Translations under genes and position numbers: made by a program
Shown here: positions 34,601 to 46,800 of the stretch, piece by piece
How positions within the stretch are numbered: the first letter of the stretch is position 1
Layout: each line of letters starts with the position of its first letter
From: Planctomycetota bacterium
GTDB lineage: Bacteria > Planctomycetota > UBA1135 > JADKAF01
Length of the DNA stretch: 64,000 nucleotides
NCBI GenBank assembly: GCA_016719295.1
Contig: JADKAF010000001.1
Location: 2,604,001-2,668,000 of the forward strand
Reading direction: 5' to 3'
The notes under the pieces: generated by a model
Told to the model about the DNA's origin: nothing
Seen by the model: the letters and a program-made list of their open reading frames with translations, nothing else
Databases searched by the model: none

Positions 34601-34691
34601 GGGCGGACGAAGAACTCGAGTCCTGCGAGTGATCGACGATCCGATCGACAGCTCTCAGGGGTATGGGCGCGACGCATTCGCGCCCGCTCCG

Positions 34692-34697
34692 TAGAAT
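34692..34697 (+). promoter_or_regulatory. Likely -10 element (TAGAAT) of the ftsH operon
   Basis: TAGAAT lies 54 bases before the TTG start of ftsH, inside the 151-base gap after lptE. No good -35 is seen. The same hexamer or close forms precede several other genes in the window. Confidence 0.45.
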
Positions 34698-34751
34698 CGC
34701 CGCGCTCGGAGTCGGCCGCCGCGCCGGCTCGAGACACAAGCGGAGACTGGA

Positions 34752-37177
<2,426 letters not shown>

Positions 37178-37181
<4 letters not shown>

Positions 37182-38344
37182 GCGAGCACGCCGCGGCGAG
37201 CGCCGGCGAGGCACCGCCGCGCGACCTCCTCGTCCTGGAGGCGGGCTGCGATCCCGAGGGGCTCGCGCGCTATCGCGTTCGCCTCGGCGCGCGCTTCGAG
37301 GTCTTGCGCGCGAGCGCACCCGCGGGCTTCACCGCGGCGCGGCGCGACGCGCGCGAGGCCGAGATCGACGCGCGCTTCGCCGCGCGAGGCGAGCCCCTCG
37401 CGCGCGAGATCCAGGCAGCGATCGCGCGCTTCGAGCGCGCGAGCTTCGTGCTCGCGGGTCCGCGGCGCTCGCTCGTCCTCGAGCGCGCCCGCCCTCGCAT
37501 CGTGGGCATCCTGAACCGCACCCCCGACTCCTTCTCGGACGGGGGGCGCTGGGTCGAACTCGACGACCTCTATCGCCGCGCGGAGGAGCTCCTCGCGGCC
37601 GGAGCGACCTGGCTCGACCTCGGCGGAGAATCGACGCGCCCCGGCGCGACGCCCGTCCCCGTCGAGGAGGAGCTCGCCCGCATCGCTCCGGCGGTGGAGG
37701 GGCTCGCGCGGCGCTTCGATGCCTGGCTCTCGATCGACACGCGACGCGCCGCCGTCGCGCGCGCGGCGCTCGCCGCGGGCGCCGACATGGTGAACGACGT
37801 CTCCGCGGGGCACGGCGACGAGCACATGCTCGCGACCTGCGCGGAGCTCGGCGCGCCCCTGGTGCTGAACCACATGCGCGGCACGCCGGAGACGATGCAG
37901 ACGGCGCCGAGCTATGGCGACGTGCTCGACGAGGTCGCCGCCGAGCTGCACGAGCGCTTGGTCGCGAGTTTGAACGCCGGAATCGCGCTCCCTAGAATCG
38001 CGCTCGATCCCGGCCTCGGCTTCGGCAAGCGCTTCGACGACAACCTGCGGCTGCTCCACGGAGTCGCCGCGCTGCGCACCTACGGTTGTCCGCTCTTCGT
38101 CGGCGCGTCGCGGAAGGCGTTCCTCGGGACGCTGCTCGACGGGCGAGCGGCGGCGGAGCGAGACGACGCGACGAGCGCCACGACCGCGTGGCTCGTCGCC
38201 CGCGGCGTCTCCGCGATCCGCGTCCACGATGCGCGCCGCGCATCGGACGTCGCCCGCGTCGCGGCTCGGCTCACCGAGCTGGCCGCGCCGAGGACCTGGG
38301 GCGGGGTGACGCCCGAGACGCGCGAGGAGGGCCTGAGCGGATGA
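37178..38344 (+). CDS. folP: Dihydropteroate synthase
   Basis: A 388-residue enzyme that joins p-aminobenzoate and the pterin pyrophosphate in folate synthesis. The domain starts at IVGILNRTPDSFSDGG (about 108), with LDLGGESTRPGA, WLSIDTRRAAVA, MVNDVSAG and LNHMRGTP in order, then RIALDPGLGFGK and FVGASRKAFLG. The first 105 residues are an extension not needed by the usual 280-residue enzyme. It is Arg/Ala-rich and may be a divergent domain. The GTG start overlaps the ftsH stop by four bases, and the stop overlaps cdaA (ATGA). Confidence 0.93.
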
Positions 38345-39126
38345 TCGAGATCCCGAAAGATCTCCTCCGACCGGAGTCGCTCTTCGAGGTCGCGGTGATG
38401 GCCACCGCGATCTACGCCTTCCTGCGCTTCCTGCATTCGACGCGCGGGAGCGTGATCGCGCGCGGCCTGGTGATCCTGACCGTGCTGGTCTTCGGCGCGA
38501 TCCTGGTCTTCACCTCGCTCTTCCGCTTGCCCGTGCTCGGGCAGCTCCTGCAGTTCTCGCTGCCGACGATCCTGCTCGTCTTCGTGGTGATCTTCCATCC
38601 CGAGCTCCGCCGCGGGATCTCCCGCCTCGGCGAGAACCCGCTGCTGCGCCGCTTCGCCGGCACTTCGAAAGACGATCCCTACACCGAGATCGTGCGCGCG
38701 GTCTCGCGCCTCGCGCGTGAGCGCGCGGGCGCGCTCATCGCGTTCGAGCGCGAGTTCAACCTCGATGCGTACGTCGAGGGCGGGGTGCGCATCGAGGCCC
38801 GCGTGCATCACCTGCTCGTCGAGGCGATCTTCCAGCCGGACGGTCCGCTGCACGACGGCGCGCTCATCGTGAGGCGCAATCGCCTGGAGGCCGCGGCCTG
38901 CCTCTTCCCTCTCACCGAGAACCCCGACCTCTCGAAGCGCATGGGCACGCGCCATCGCGCGGCGATCGGGCTCTCCGAGGAGACCGATGCCGTCGTCCTC
39001 GTCGTCAGCGCGGAGCGCGGCGAGATGGCGCTCTGCCACCACGGGGAGCTCATGCCGAACCTCAGCGTCTCGGAGCTCGAGTCGCGCCTGCGCAGCTTGA
39101 TGCAGGGGGGCTCGTCCCATGCCTGA
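38341..39126 (+). CDS. cdaA: Diadenylate cyclase CdaA
   Basis: A 261-residue protein with three N-terminal membrane helices (about 14-75) and a DAC domain that makes c-di-AMP. The catalytic DGA is in GPLHDGALIVRRN and the RHR motif in GTRHRAAIGLSEETDA. The order cdaA, YbbR protein, glmM is the well-known module linking c-di-AMP synthesis to peptidoglycan precursor supply in Firmicutes, seen here in an outer-membrane organism. The start overlaps folP and the stop overlaps the YbbR gene by eight bases. Confidence 0.95.
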   Translation: MIEIPKDLLRPESLFEVAVMATAIYAFLRFLHSTRGSVIARGLVILTVLVFGAILVFTSLFRLPVLGQLLQFSLPTILLVFVVIFHPELRRGISRLGENPLLRRFAGTSKDDPYTEIVRAVSRLARERAGALIAFEREFNLDAYVEGGVRIEARVHHLLVEAIFQPDGPLHDGALIVRRNRLEAAACLFPLTENPDLSKRMGTRHRAAIGLSEETDAVVLVVSAERGEMALCHHGELMPNLSVSELESRLRSLMQGGSSHA

Positions 39127-40369
39127 GCGCAGAACCTTCCTCGGCGCGGTCTTCCAGGACCCGTGGCGCAAGCTCTTCTCGATCGCGCTGGCCGCGGCGC
39201 TCTGGACCGTGCTGCACCGCCAGATCATGGACAGCGCGGTGATCGAGCTCAGTGTTCGAGCCGTCGGGGCGGACGAGCTCCCCGCCACCGAAGTCGTCCG
39301 GCGCGGCCTCTTCTTCGTGGTGCAGACCGACGAATGGCGCCTCGTCGGCTGGGGCGCGGAAGAGTTCGAGAGCGATCGCAAGACCCAGCTCTCGATCGAG
39401 GCTCCGAACGAAGTCCTGGCGGTGTTCCGCGACGCACCTTTCGGCATCGCCGGTCCGTTCGACTTCTCGCGCGGTGAGCGCGCGGGCCAGAGCGAGCAGA
39501 CCTTCTCCTTGGCCCTGGGCTCGGGGCCGCTCGTCTTCGGGCGCCCCGGGACGCTCCGCGGCGCGCAGCTGCGCATCGACGGCGCGGAGAAGATCGAGCT
39601 GCGCTTCCGCCGCTATCGCCGCGAAGTGCTGAGCCTCAGCCCCTCTGCGCTGCCGCTCGAGGGCCTGGACGCGCAGACGACGCAGATCGACGCGGCGAAG
39701 ACGCGCGTCGCCCCCGAGCGCTTGGCGATCCGCGTGCCGGCGGGCACCGCGCTGCCCGCGGTGAAGGACCTCTTCGCGCCGATCCGCGTGAGCGGCATCG
39801 GCGACACGGTCCGCGCTCTCGAGCGCACCGCGCTGTGGGACGAGCTCGATCTGCACCTCGAGGAGGAGACGAGCTCGCTGCCCGAGCTCAGCCTCTCCGT
39901 GAGCTTGCGCCCCGACGCGCGCCTCCCCGAGCCGCAGCTGCTCACCTTCAACCCGGCGAAGAAGGTGCAGGGCTACTTCTTCGCCCTCGACGCGGGTCTG
40001 CCGATCGATCCGCGCGACTACGTCGATTTCGAGCCCCTGCAGGTCGACCAAGCGCTGCTGCGCTGGAAACGCCCGCCGACGCAGGAAGACCTCGAGGAGC
40101 TCCGCGATCGCGCCCCCGAGCTCCAGCGCTATGTGTACTTCTGCGCCGATCTCTCGGCCATGCTGGACTTCGACGGCCCCCCACCGGAGCCGACGCCCGA
40201 AGGGAGCACCGAGGTGCGCATCCCGTTCCGCATCCGGCTGCACGACATCCGCGCCCCCATCGAAGTGCGCAGGCGCAAGGACATCCCTCCCGGGCTCGCG
40301 GCGCTGCTCGAGGGCGTCGAGATCGAGCCCGCGGGTGCGAGTCAGGTGCGCTGCTGGCGCCGGCCCTGA
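39119..40369 (+). CDS. YbbR-domain protein (CdaR-like regulator)
   Basis: A 416-residue membrane-anchored protein. The N-terminal DPWRKLFSIALAAALWTVLH is the typical YbbR start, a helix followed by extracytoplasmic YbbR repeats. The repeats are seen as alternating beta segments (VIELSVRAVGADELPATEV; RVAPERLAIRVPAGTALPAV). In known operons this protein controls CdaA activity. It overlaps the end of cdaA by eight bases. It differs from short CdaR proteins by carrying a 90-residue C-terminal part that ends IPFRIRLHDIRAPIEVRRRK. Confidence 0.85.
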   Translation: MPERRTFLGAVFQDPWRKLFSIALAAALWTVLHRQIMDSAVIELSVRAVGADELPATEVVRRGLFFVVQTDEWRLVGWGAEEFESDRKTQLSIEAPNEVLAVFRDAPFGIAGPFDFSRGERAGQSEQTFSLALGSGPLVFGRPGTLRGAQLRIDGAEKIELRFRRYRREVLSLSPSALPLEGLDAQTTQIDAAKTRVAPERLAIRVPAGTALPAVKDLFAPIRVSGIGDTVRALERTALWDELDLHLEEETSSLPELSLSVSLRPDARLPEPQLLTFNPAKKVQGYFFALDAGLPIDPRDYVDFEPLQVDQALLRWKRPPTQEDLEELRDRAPELQRYVYFCADLSAMLDFDGPPPEPTPEGSTEVRIPFRIRLHDIRAPIEVRRRKDIPPGLAALLEGVEIEPAGASQVRCWRRP

Positions 40370-40466
40370 GCTCGCGCGCCTCCGTTTCCTGAGTTCTGCC
40401 CCTCTCGTGCTCGTAGGCCGCGGCTCGCGCGGGATCCGTGCTAGGGACGCGGACCGATCGATTTCC

Positions 40467-40472
40467 TATAGT
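40467..40472 (+). promoter_or_regulatory. Likely -10 (TATAGT) giving a leaderless glmM transcript
   Basis: TATAGT ends eight bases before the glmM ATG, and there is no Shine-Dalgarno in that gap. A start site at the normal 6-8 base distance would fall on or beside the ATG. Confidence 0.5.
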
Positions 40473-40480
40473 ACGCGGCC

Positions 40481-41830
40481 ATGACGACCCAACGACTCTT
40501 CGGCACCGACGGCATTCGCGGCCGCGCGAACGTCGACGTCCTGACTCCCGAAGCCCTGATCCGGATCGGCCGTGCGATCGCCAGCTACCAGGGCGGTGCG
40601 CGGCCGCGCGTCGTGATGGGCCACGACGGACGGCGCTCGAGCGGCATGATCCGCGGGGCTCTGGCCGCGGGGTTGCTGGGCTCGGGCTGCGACGTGGTCG
40701 ACGTCGACCTGGTCACGACGCCAGGGCTGAGCTTCCTCACGCGCACGCAGGGCTTCGATCTCGGCGTGATGATCTCGGCCTCGCACAACCCGAGCCAGGA
40801 CAACGGCATCAAGGTCTTCAATCCCGACGGGATCAAGATCCCCGACGATCAGGAGGACCACATCGCCGAGATCTTCCGGCTGGCGTCGCAGCCGACGGCC
40901 GACGAGCCCGCTCCGGTCGGCGAGTTCGCCTTCGCGCCGAGCCTCGTCGAGGAATACGCGAGCTACCTCTTGAAGCGCTTCCAGCGGCTGCAGCTGGCGG
41001 GGATGCGCGTCGCTGTCGATTGCGCGAACGGCGGCGGGAGCCGCATCGCGCCCCGCGTCCTGCGCGAGCTCGGCGCCGAGGTCGTGCAGATCGCGTGCGC
41101 GCCGGATGGCGACAACATCAACGACGGCTGCGGCGCCGTGCACCCGCTCGGCCTCGCGGCGCGCGTGCGTCACGAAGGTTGCCACCTCGGCTTCGCGCTC
41201 GACGGCGATGGCGACCGGACGATCCTCGCCGACGAGCGAGGCCACGTGGTGGACGGCGACGGCATTCTCTACGTCCTCGCCTCCGAGCTCGATCGCGCCG
41301 GGCGCCTGCCCCACCACACGGTCGTCGCCACGGTGATGAGCAACCTCGGCCTGAAGCGCGCCCTGGAGCAGATCTCGATCCGCATGGAGGTCGTCGGCGT
41401 CGGCGACCGCAACGTCGTGCAGTGCATGATCGAAGGCAGCTACGGCCTGGGCGGCGAGCAGTCGGGCCATATCGCGCTCGCCGAGAATTTTCGCTGCGGT
41501 GACGGGCTCTACTCCGCGCTCGAAGTGCTCTCGTGCATGAAGGTCACGGGCAAGCCGCTCAGCGAGCTCGCGCACGCGTTCCAGCCCTTCCCGCAGGTCA
41601 GCGCCGACTTCGAGGTCCGCGAGAAGCGCCCCCTCGCTCAGTGCCCCGCGACCGAGAAGGCGATCCACCGCGCGAAGGCGCAGCTCGGCGACAGCGGCCG
41701 CGTCGTGGTGCGCTACTCCGGCACGGAGCTGAAGCTCCGCATCATGGTCGAAGGTCCCACGCACGAGCGCATCTCGGCGATCGCGAGCGAGATCGCCTCC
41801 GCGGCCCGCAGCGAGATCCCGGTCGCTTGA
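40481..41830 (+). CDS. glmM: Phosphoglucosamine mutase
   Basis: A 449-residue enzyme that turns glucosamine-6-phosphate into glucosamine-1-phosphate for peptidoglycan and LPS. It has RLFGTDGIRG at the start, the active Ser101 in ISASHNPSQDNGIK, the metal loop FALDGDGDRTI, EQSGH in the sugar-specificity loop, and RYSGTELKLRIMVEG for phosphate contact. Length is as usual for the family. It follows cdaA and the YbbR gene but has its own likely promoter. It couples to tsaB by a TTGA overlap. Confidence 0.96.
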   Translation: MTTQRLFGTDGIRGRANVDVLTPEALIRIGRAIASYQGGARPRVVMGHDGRRSSGMIRGALAAGLLGSGCDVVDVDLVTTPGLSFLTRTQGFDLGVMISASHNPSQDNGIKVFNPDGIKIPDDQEDHIAEIFRLASQPTADEPAPVGEFAFAPSLVEEYASYLLKRFQRLQLAGMRVAVDCANGGGSRIAPRVLRELGAEVVQIACAPDGDNINDGCGAVHPLGLAARVRHEGCHLGFALDGDGDRTILADERGHVVDGDGILYVLASELDRAGRLPHHTVVATVMSNLGLKRALEQISIRMEVVGVGDRNVVQCMIEGSYGLGGEQSGHIALAENFRCGDGLYSALEVLSCMKVTGKPLSELAHAFQPFPQVSADFEVREKRPLAQCPATEKAIHRAKAQLGDSGRVVVRYSGTELKLRIMVEGPTHERISAIASEIASAARSEIPVA

Positions 41831-42540
41831 ACGAGCGGGACCGCATCCTGATCGTCGAGACCTCGACGCGCACCGGATCGATCGCGCTCGTCGAAGGGGC
41901 CGCCGAGAGCACGATCTCCGCGCTGCTCGATCCGCTGGTGCCGCACGATCGCGACCTAGTGCCGGCGATCGAACGCTTGCTGCGTTCTCGCGGCATTCAC
42001 CCGCAGGAGCTCACCGGGCTCGTTCTCGGGCGGGGTCCGGGCTCGTTCACCGGGCTGCGCGTCGGCGCGGCCACCGTGCTCGGACTGCACCAGGCTCTGC
42101 GCATCCCGGTCCTGGGCCGCCCATCCTTGGAGGCGACGGCGATCGCCGCGCTGCGCCTCGTACCGCGCGTCGCGATCGCGCTCGATGCGCGACGCGGCGC
42201 CTTCTTCGTCGCGCGCTACGAGCGCGGCCCCGACGGCGCGCTGCACGAGCTTCTCGCTCCGCGGCTCTGCGAAGCGCGCGATCTCTTGACGCTCCTCCCC
42301 GCCGACGAGCCGCTCTGGAGCGACGCCGAGCCGCTGCTGGCCGAGCACCTGCCGGCCGCGCGAGGACCGCGCCTCGACGACGGCAGCTGCGGCCCACGAG
42401 CCGCGGAGCTCTGGCTAGCGGCGCGCCGTCTCTGGCCGCCTCCGCCTTCGGAGTTCGTCGAGGAGCAGCTGCTCCCGCTCTATCTCCGCGCCTCTTCGCC
42501 CGAAGAGAAGCGCGAGCGCGCCCTCGGCTCGCCCCCCTAG
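41827..42540 (+). CDS. tsaB: tRNA threonylcarbamoyladenosine biosynthesis protein TsaB
   Basis: A 237-residue ASKHA-fold protein of the t6A37 tRNA modification complex with TsaD and TsaE. It has the opening RILIVETSTRTGSIALVEG, HDRDLVPAIERLL and the hallmark GRGPGSFTGLRVGAATVLGL, with IALDARRGAFFVARY as the later strand-helix. The TTG start overlaps the glmM stop (TTGA) and matches the family N-terminus. No tsaD or tsaE is here. The gene ends 88 bases before a strong hairpin. Confidence 0.92.
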   Translation: MNERDRILIVETSTRTGSIALVEGAAESTISALLDPLVPHDRDLVPAIERLLRSRGIHPQELTGLVLGRGPGSFTGLRVGAATVLGLHQALRIPVLGRPSLEATAIAALRLVPRVAIALDARRGAFFVARYERGPDGALHELLAPRLCEARDLLTLLPADEPLWSDAEPLLAEHLPAARGPRLDDGSCGPRAAELWLAARRLWPPPPSEFVEEQLLPLYLRASSPEEKRERALGSPP

Positions 42541-42628
42541 CCAGCCGCGCGCCGCGCACCGAGGAGCGCGCAGTTCGGGATGCGGATGCGCTCCGCAGCG
42601 GACAGGCTCAGAAGATGCCCGAAAACGA

Positions 42629-42662
42629 CGCAGGGCCCCGGAGCGAGCTCCGGGGCCCTGCG
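42629..42662. terminator. Bidirectional terminator between tsaB and the histone gene
   Basis: A 16-bp perfect stem (CGCAGGGCCCCGGAGC with GCTCCGGGGCCCTGCG) has two central bases. On the minus strand it is followed by CGTTTTC, a clear T run for the histone gene. On the plus strand it is followed by CTTCTTG. It is the second long near-loopless palindrome in the window. Confidence 0.8.
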
Positions 42663-42788
42663 CTTCTTGCGCTCATGCACCGCGCGCGACGAGCGTGCGC
42701 ACCACCGATTCCCGTCTCGGGGGAGCGCCACGCGATACCGCTACGGGTCTCGCGCGTGTTCGTGTCGCGACGCGAGTGCGATCAGCGA

Positions 42789-43031
42789 CTAGAGATCCTG
42801 CGGGCGGACGGTGCCGCGCTTGTTCGCCTGGGCGCGCGCCTCGGCCTGGGCGAGGATCTGGCGGACCTTGCTGTCGAGGGCGGCGTAGAAGTCGCTCGCG
42901 ACCTTGCACTTCGCCACCGCGTTCTTGGTGCGGCTCTTCGAGATGATCATCTCGCCGGACGCCGCAGCCTTCTTCTTGCCAGCGCCACGGGTGGCGGCGG
43001 CCTTCTTCGCCATCTTCTTACGAGCAGCCAT
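42789..43031 (-). CDS. Bacterial histone-fold protein with Lys/Ala-rich tail
   Basis: An 80-residue protein. The first 28 residues are a basic tail (MAARKKMAKKAAATRGAGKK, then KAAASGEM), like histone H1 or eukaryote-type tails. Residues 44-80 fit a short histone fold: VASDFYAALDSKVRQILAQA as the long central helix, then NKRGTVRPQDL, which corresponds to the loop-2 R-x-T-V...D-L/I signature of archaeal histones. The chain ends right after DL, as in bacterial DUF1931-type histone-like proteins. It should bind DNA as a dimer. AGGAG eight bases before the ATG predicts strong translation, and a strong terminator follows. It stands alone with an unusually long upstream region. Confidence 0.78.
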   Translation of the reverse strand: MAARKKMAKKAAATRGAGKKKAAASGEMIISKSRTKNAVAKCKVASDFYAALDSKVRQILAQAEARAQANKRGTVRPQDL

Positions 43032-43808
43032 CGATCACACTCCTGCAGGGAGTTCGCTCGGGGCGACCCTAGAGCGCACGCGAGCCCCTGCACGGAACCC
43101 GAGTCTGCGGAGCCTGCAGCCTGCTAAGGCTGCCGCCTGTCCGGAGCATGCATCGACACCCGCGCCGTTTCACCGGCGCTCCGGTTCCTCGCTCGCGCGA
43201 GGAAGGTGATCGACCGACTCGACTTCCCACCGCTGGGAGTCGCTCGCGCCTTGCGCTCTCCGCGTCGCTCTGCACGCGAACCGCTCGCGCGCAGCCGCGG
43301 AGATCGCCGCTGAGCGCGTGCAGGAGTAAAGGCGCAGCCTTTCGCTGTCAAAAGGAAAAATGCCGTAGTCGTGGCCCAATCCGCGGTTTGGACGCGGTTC
43401 TGACGCTGCGCGACCGACCTGCGCGACCGCGTTCTCGGGCACGCACGGGTCATTTGGACGCGATCCCGCGCCGTGGGCGCGCGCCCGTCGCGAAGCGCTG
43501 CGATGAGCGTCTCATAGATTTGCAATCTCGTTGTCCAAGCACGAGAGAGTGCCATCAGATCGCGATTTCGAGCGACTCCGGCTAACTGGATCCGAGCGCT
43601 CCGGCGCGCGCGCATCGCGGGTGTCGAGAGCGCTTCGGAGCCGCTGCGCGCAGCAGCGCCTGGCGCGCTTGACCGCCGCGCTATGGGCCGCGCCGCGCGA
43701 CGGCGACCGCCCACGGAAAAAACGCCGGATTCCGCAGCGCACGACCGCTCTGGCGCAGCGCGCGACGAAGGCGACGACGACCGCTCCGGCTGCTAGATTG
43801 CGCCGTCG
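43032..43808. other. 777-base divergent intergenic region of lower GC
   Basis: It lies between the histone gene (minus) and the AsmA gene (plus). Base use is less GC-skewed than in genes. It has a hairpin AAAGGC/GCCTTT (43328-43342), followed by an A-rich stretch, and two copies of TTTGGACGCG (near 43388 and 43453). Open frames on both strands lack family signals and typical codon bias. It may hold regulatory sites or a small RNA, but none can be proved. Confidence 0.4.
43794..43799 (+). promoter_or_regulatory. Likely -10 (TAGATT) giving a leaderless AsmA-gene transcript
   Basis: TAGATT ends nine bases before the ATG at 43809, with no Shine-Dalgarno between. No good -35 is seen at 16-18 bases. 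Confidence 0.45.
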
Positions 43809-46800
43809 ATGCTGCTTCTCCGCCGTGCCATTCGCCGCTGCGCCCTCGTCGGCGCCTGGTTCCTGCTGCTCGCGGGCTTGGCCCTCGGGCTCGCAGTGCG
43901 GCGACCGCCGCGCTTCGTGTTGGCCGAGCTCGAGCGACGCATCGGCGAGGCGATCCACGCGGAGAGACCGCCGTGGGTGAGCATCGGACGATTGCGCCTC
44001 GATCTGCTCGCGCCCGCGCTGATCGCCGAGGAGATCGCCATCGCCGCTCGCGCGGGCCTACCGCCCGCGGTGAAGGTGGAATCGGCGCGCGTCGATCTGC
44101 GCATGTCGGGGCTCGCGCTGGACGCGATCGAGGTGACCAGCATCACGCTCGTGCGCCCGCGCGTCTCCTGGTCGGAGGAGATCGGCCTCGCGCTGCTTCG
44201 CGGGCCGGCGGAGAGCGACTCCGAAAGGCCGTTCCCCGCGCTGCGCGTCGTGGGCGGCGCCGTGGAAGGAGTGTTCCCCGAGCTCGGGTGGGTACAGCTC
44301 TCGCAGATCGAGCTCGAGGCCGATCCCGAGCCAGCGACCGCGCGCACTCGCGCTCGCATCTCACTGCTCGTACCTTCGATGGGCCGGCTCGTCGCCACGG
44401 GCGTGCTCGATGCCACCGCCCGCAGCTATGAGGCCTTCGTGCAAGGCCTGGAGCTGCGCCCCGATCCGCGCGATCTGCCGTGGCTCTCCGCGCGCGCGCG
44501 GCGTGTCCATGGCGAGTTCGAGCCGCGTGGCACGCTCGACCTCGGCGCGCGTCTCGCGGGGACCTTCGACGCGCTGCCGCGCATCTCCGCGGCCCTGCGC
44601 TTCCGCGAGCTCAGCCTGCGCATCCCCGACATCGACATGCGCGTGCAGTCAGCCGCGGGGCTGGCGCGGCTGGACGAGCACGGCAACGCTCATCTGCGCG
44701 CCCGCGGCAGCGTGCGCGGCGCGGCGCTCGAGGTAGAGGCCTTCGCCGAGGATCTCCTCTCCGGCGATCCACGCGCGCGCATCGCCGCCGGAACTCCGGA
44801 AACGCTGAGCTACGAGCCCTGGGTCCGCGAGCTCCTCGTCGCCATCGATGGCCCGCACACCGAGCTCGACGCGTTCTCCGCTCGCGGGCTCGGGAGCGTC
44901 TCCTTGTTCCTCGAGAGACAGCCGGGCGAATCGGGCCTGGAGACGAGCGCGGAGATCGAGGTGGTGAACGCCCGCGCGCGCTTCGTGGGCTTCCCGCGCG
45001 ACGAGGTCTCGTTCGCCTATCCCGTTTCGAACCTGCGAGGCGCGATCTCGTTCCGCCGCGGAACGCTGATCGCTCCCGGCCTGAGTGGCGTCGGTCCCAC
45101 GGGTCCGATCTCCGTCGAGGGCCTCTTCCGCTTCGCGCGCGGTCGGACGCCGGGGCTCGACTTCACGGCCAGCATGGAAGGCGCGCTCCTCGACGAGAGC
45201 TTCGCGCGCGCCGTGAGCGGCCTGCCGGAGGTCTCGAAGATCTTCGCCGAGCTCGCTCCGAGCGCCGGCCGCATCGACGCGCAGATCCATCTGCGCAAGA
45301 CGCTCGGCGAGCCCAGGCTCTCGACGCGCGGCGAGGTGCTCGTCCGCGATGCCGCCGCCACCTACGCGGGATTCCCGCTCCCGACCGGCGACCTCGAAGG
45401 ACGGATCGGAATCGCCGACGAGGGCATCTCCTTCCACTTCGAGGGCCTCGCCGATCCGCGCGGAGCCTCGCGCGCGCCCTTCGTGCTCGAAGGCGCGGTG
45501 AGCCGCTTGGCGGCGGGGCGGAGCGGGCGTCCCGGCTTCGGTCTCGATGTGCGCGCGCGCGGCTTGCGCTTCGGACCCGCGATCGATGACGCGCTGGCCG
45601 CGATGGATCCCGCGACCGCCGGCACGCTGCGCGAGTTCCGCTACGACGGCGAGCTCGACGTCGCGGCGCGCATCGTGCGCCCCGCGGGCGCGGCACAGCC
45701 GGGGCTCGATGCGGATCTCGAGATCGCGCTGCAGGGCGGTGAGCTCGTGCGCCTGGGCCTCGGGAGCGCCCTGCGCGACGTGAGCGGCAAGCTCCATATG
45801 CGCAGCAGCGCCGCCGCGGACGACGCTCGCGGCAGCGCGCGGGTGCATGGCTGGGCGCGCGGTCGCGCGGCGCGCGCCGCGGACGACGGCGCGAGTGCGA
45901 GCGATCTCGCCGGCTACGCCGATGCGCTCGTCGTGCTCGAAGCTCGCACGCATGCGTTCGGCCTCGACCTCGACGTGCGCGCCGACCTGTCCCTCGCGGA
46001 GTCGGAGGAGCTGCGCCAAGCGGTCGCGCGCGCGACGGATCTCAGCGCGCTGCGCGATCTGCGCCTGGAAGGCGGCGGCATCGACGCCGACATCGCCCTC
46101 GTCCACCGCGCGAGCGAGCCTCCCGAGCTGCGCGCCGAGCTGGATCTCGATGGCGTCGACGCGCGCGTCGCCGATTGGAACGCGCCGCTGCGCGAGATCC
46201 GCGGCCAGATCTCCATCTCTCCGGGCGGACGGATCCGCGCCGACGAGCTGCGGCTCTTCGTACCGCACGAAGACGGCGCCGGAGCGAGCCGCGTCGTCCT
46301 GCGCGAGGCGCTGGTCGAGGACGCGGGCAGCGCGCTGCGCGCCTCCGCGCGCGCCGACGTGGAAGATCTGGCGCTCGATCGCCATGCGCAGGTCTTCCTC
46401 GGGCGCGGCGCCGCGGCGCGGCTGGAGCAATGGCGCACAGCAGGTCGCGCCCGCGGACGCGACCTCGAAGTTCACCTGGCCTTCCCACGTGGGACCGACG
46501 GCCAGCTCGGCACGCCGCGCGTCGAGTTCCGGGGACGCGTCGAGCTCCTGGATGTGCGTATGGATCCCGGCCTGGCGCTCGAAGACCTGCGCGGCGATCT
46601 CGACATCGTGCGCGGCGTCGTCGGAGCGGACGGCGTCGAGGAGATCGAGGCCGAGCTCGCGCATGGCGAGCTGCGCGTGCTGGGCATCCGCTTCCGCGAG
46701 CTCGCGACGCGGCTGCGCCTCGATCCGCAGCGCTTCGGCACCGTGCGACGTGCGAGCGGAACGCTGCTCGGAGGACAGCTCGGTCCCCTCGCCGAGGACG

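Noticed and set aside
43124..43714. Minus-strand 196-residue frame in the divergent region
   Set aside because: Arg/Ser-rich without motif, unclear start and no ribosome site. Treated as non-coding.
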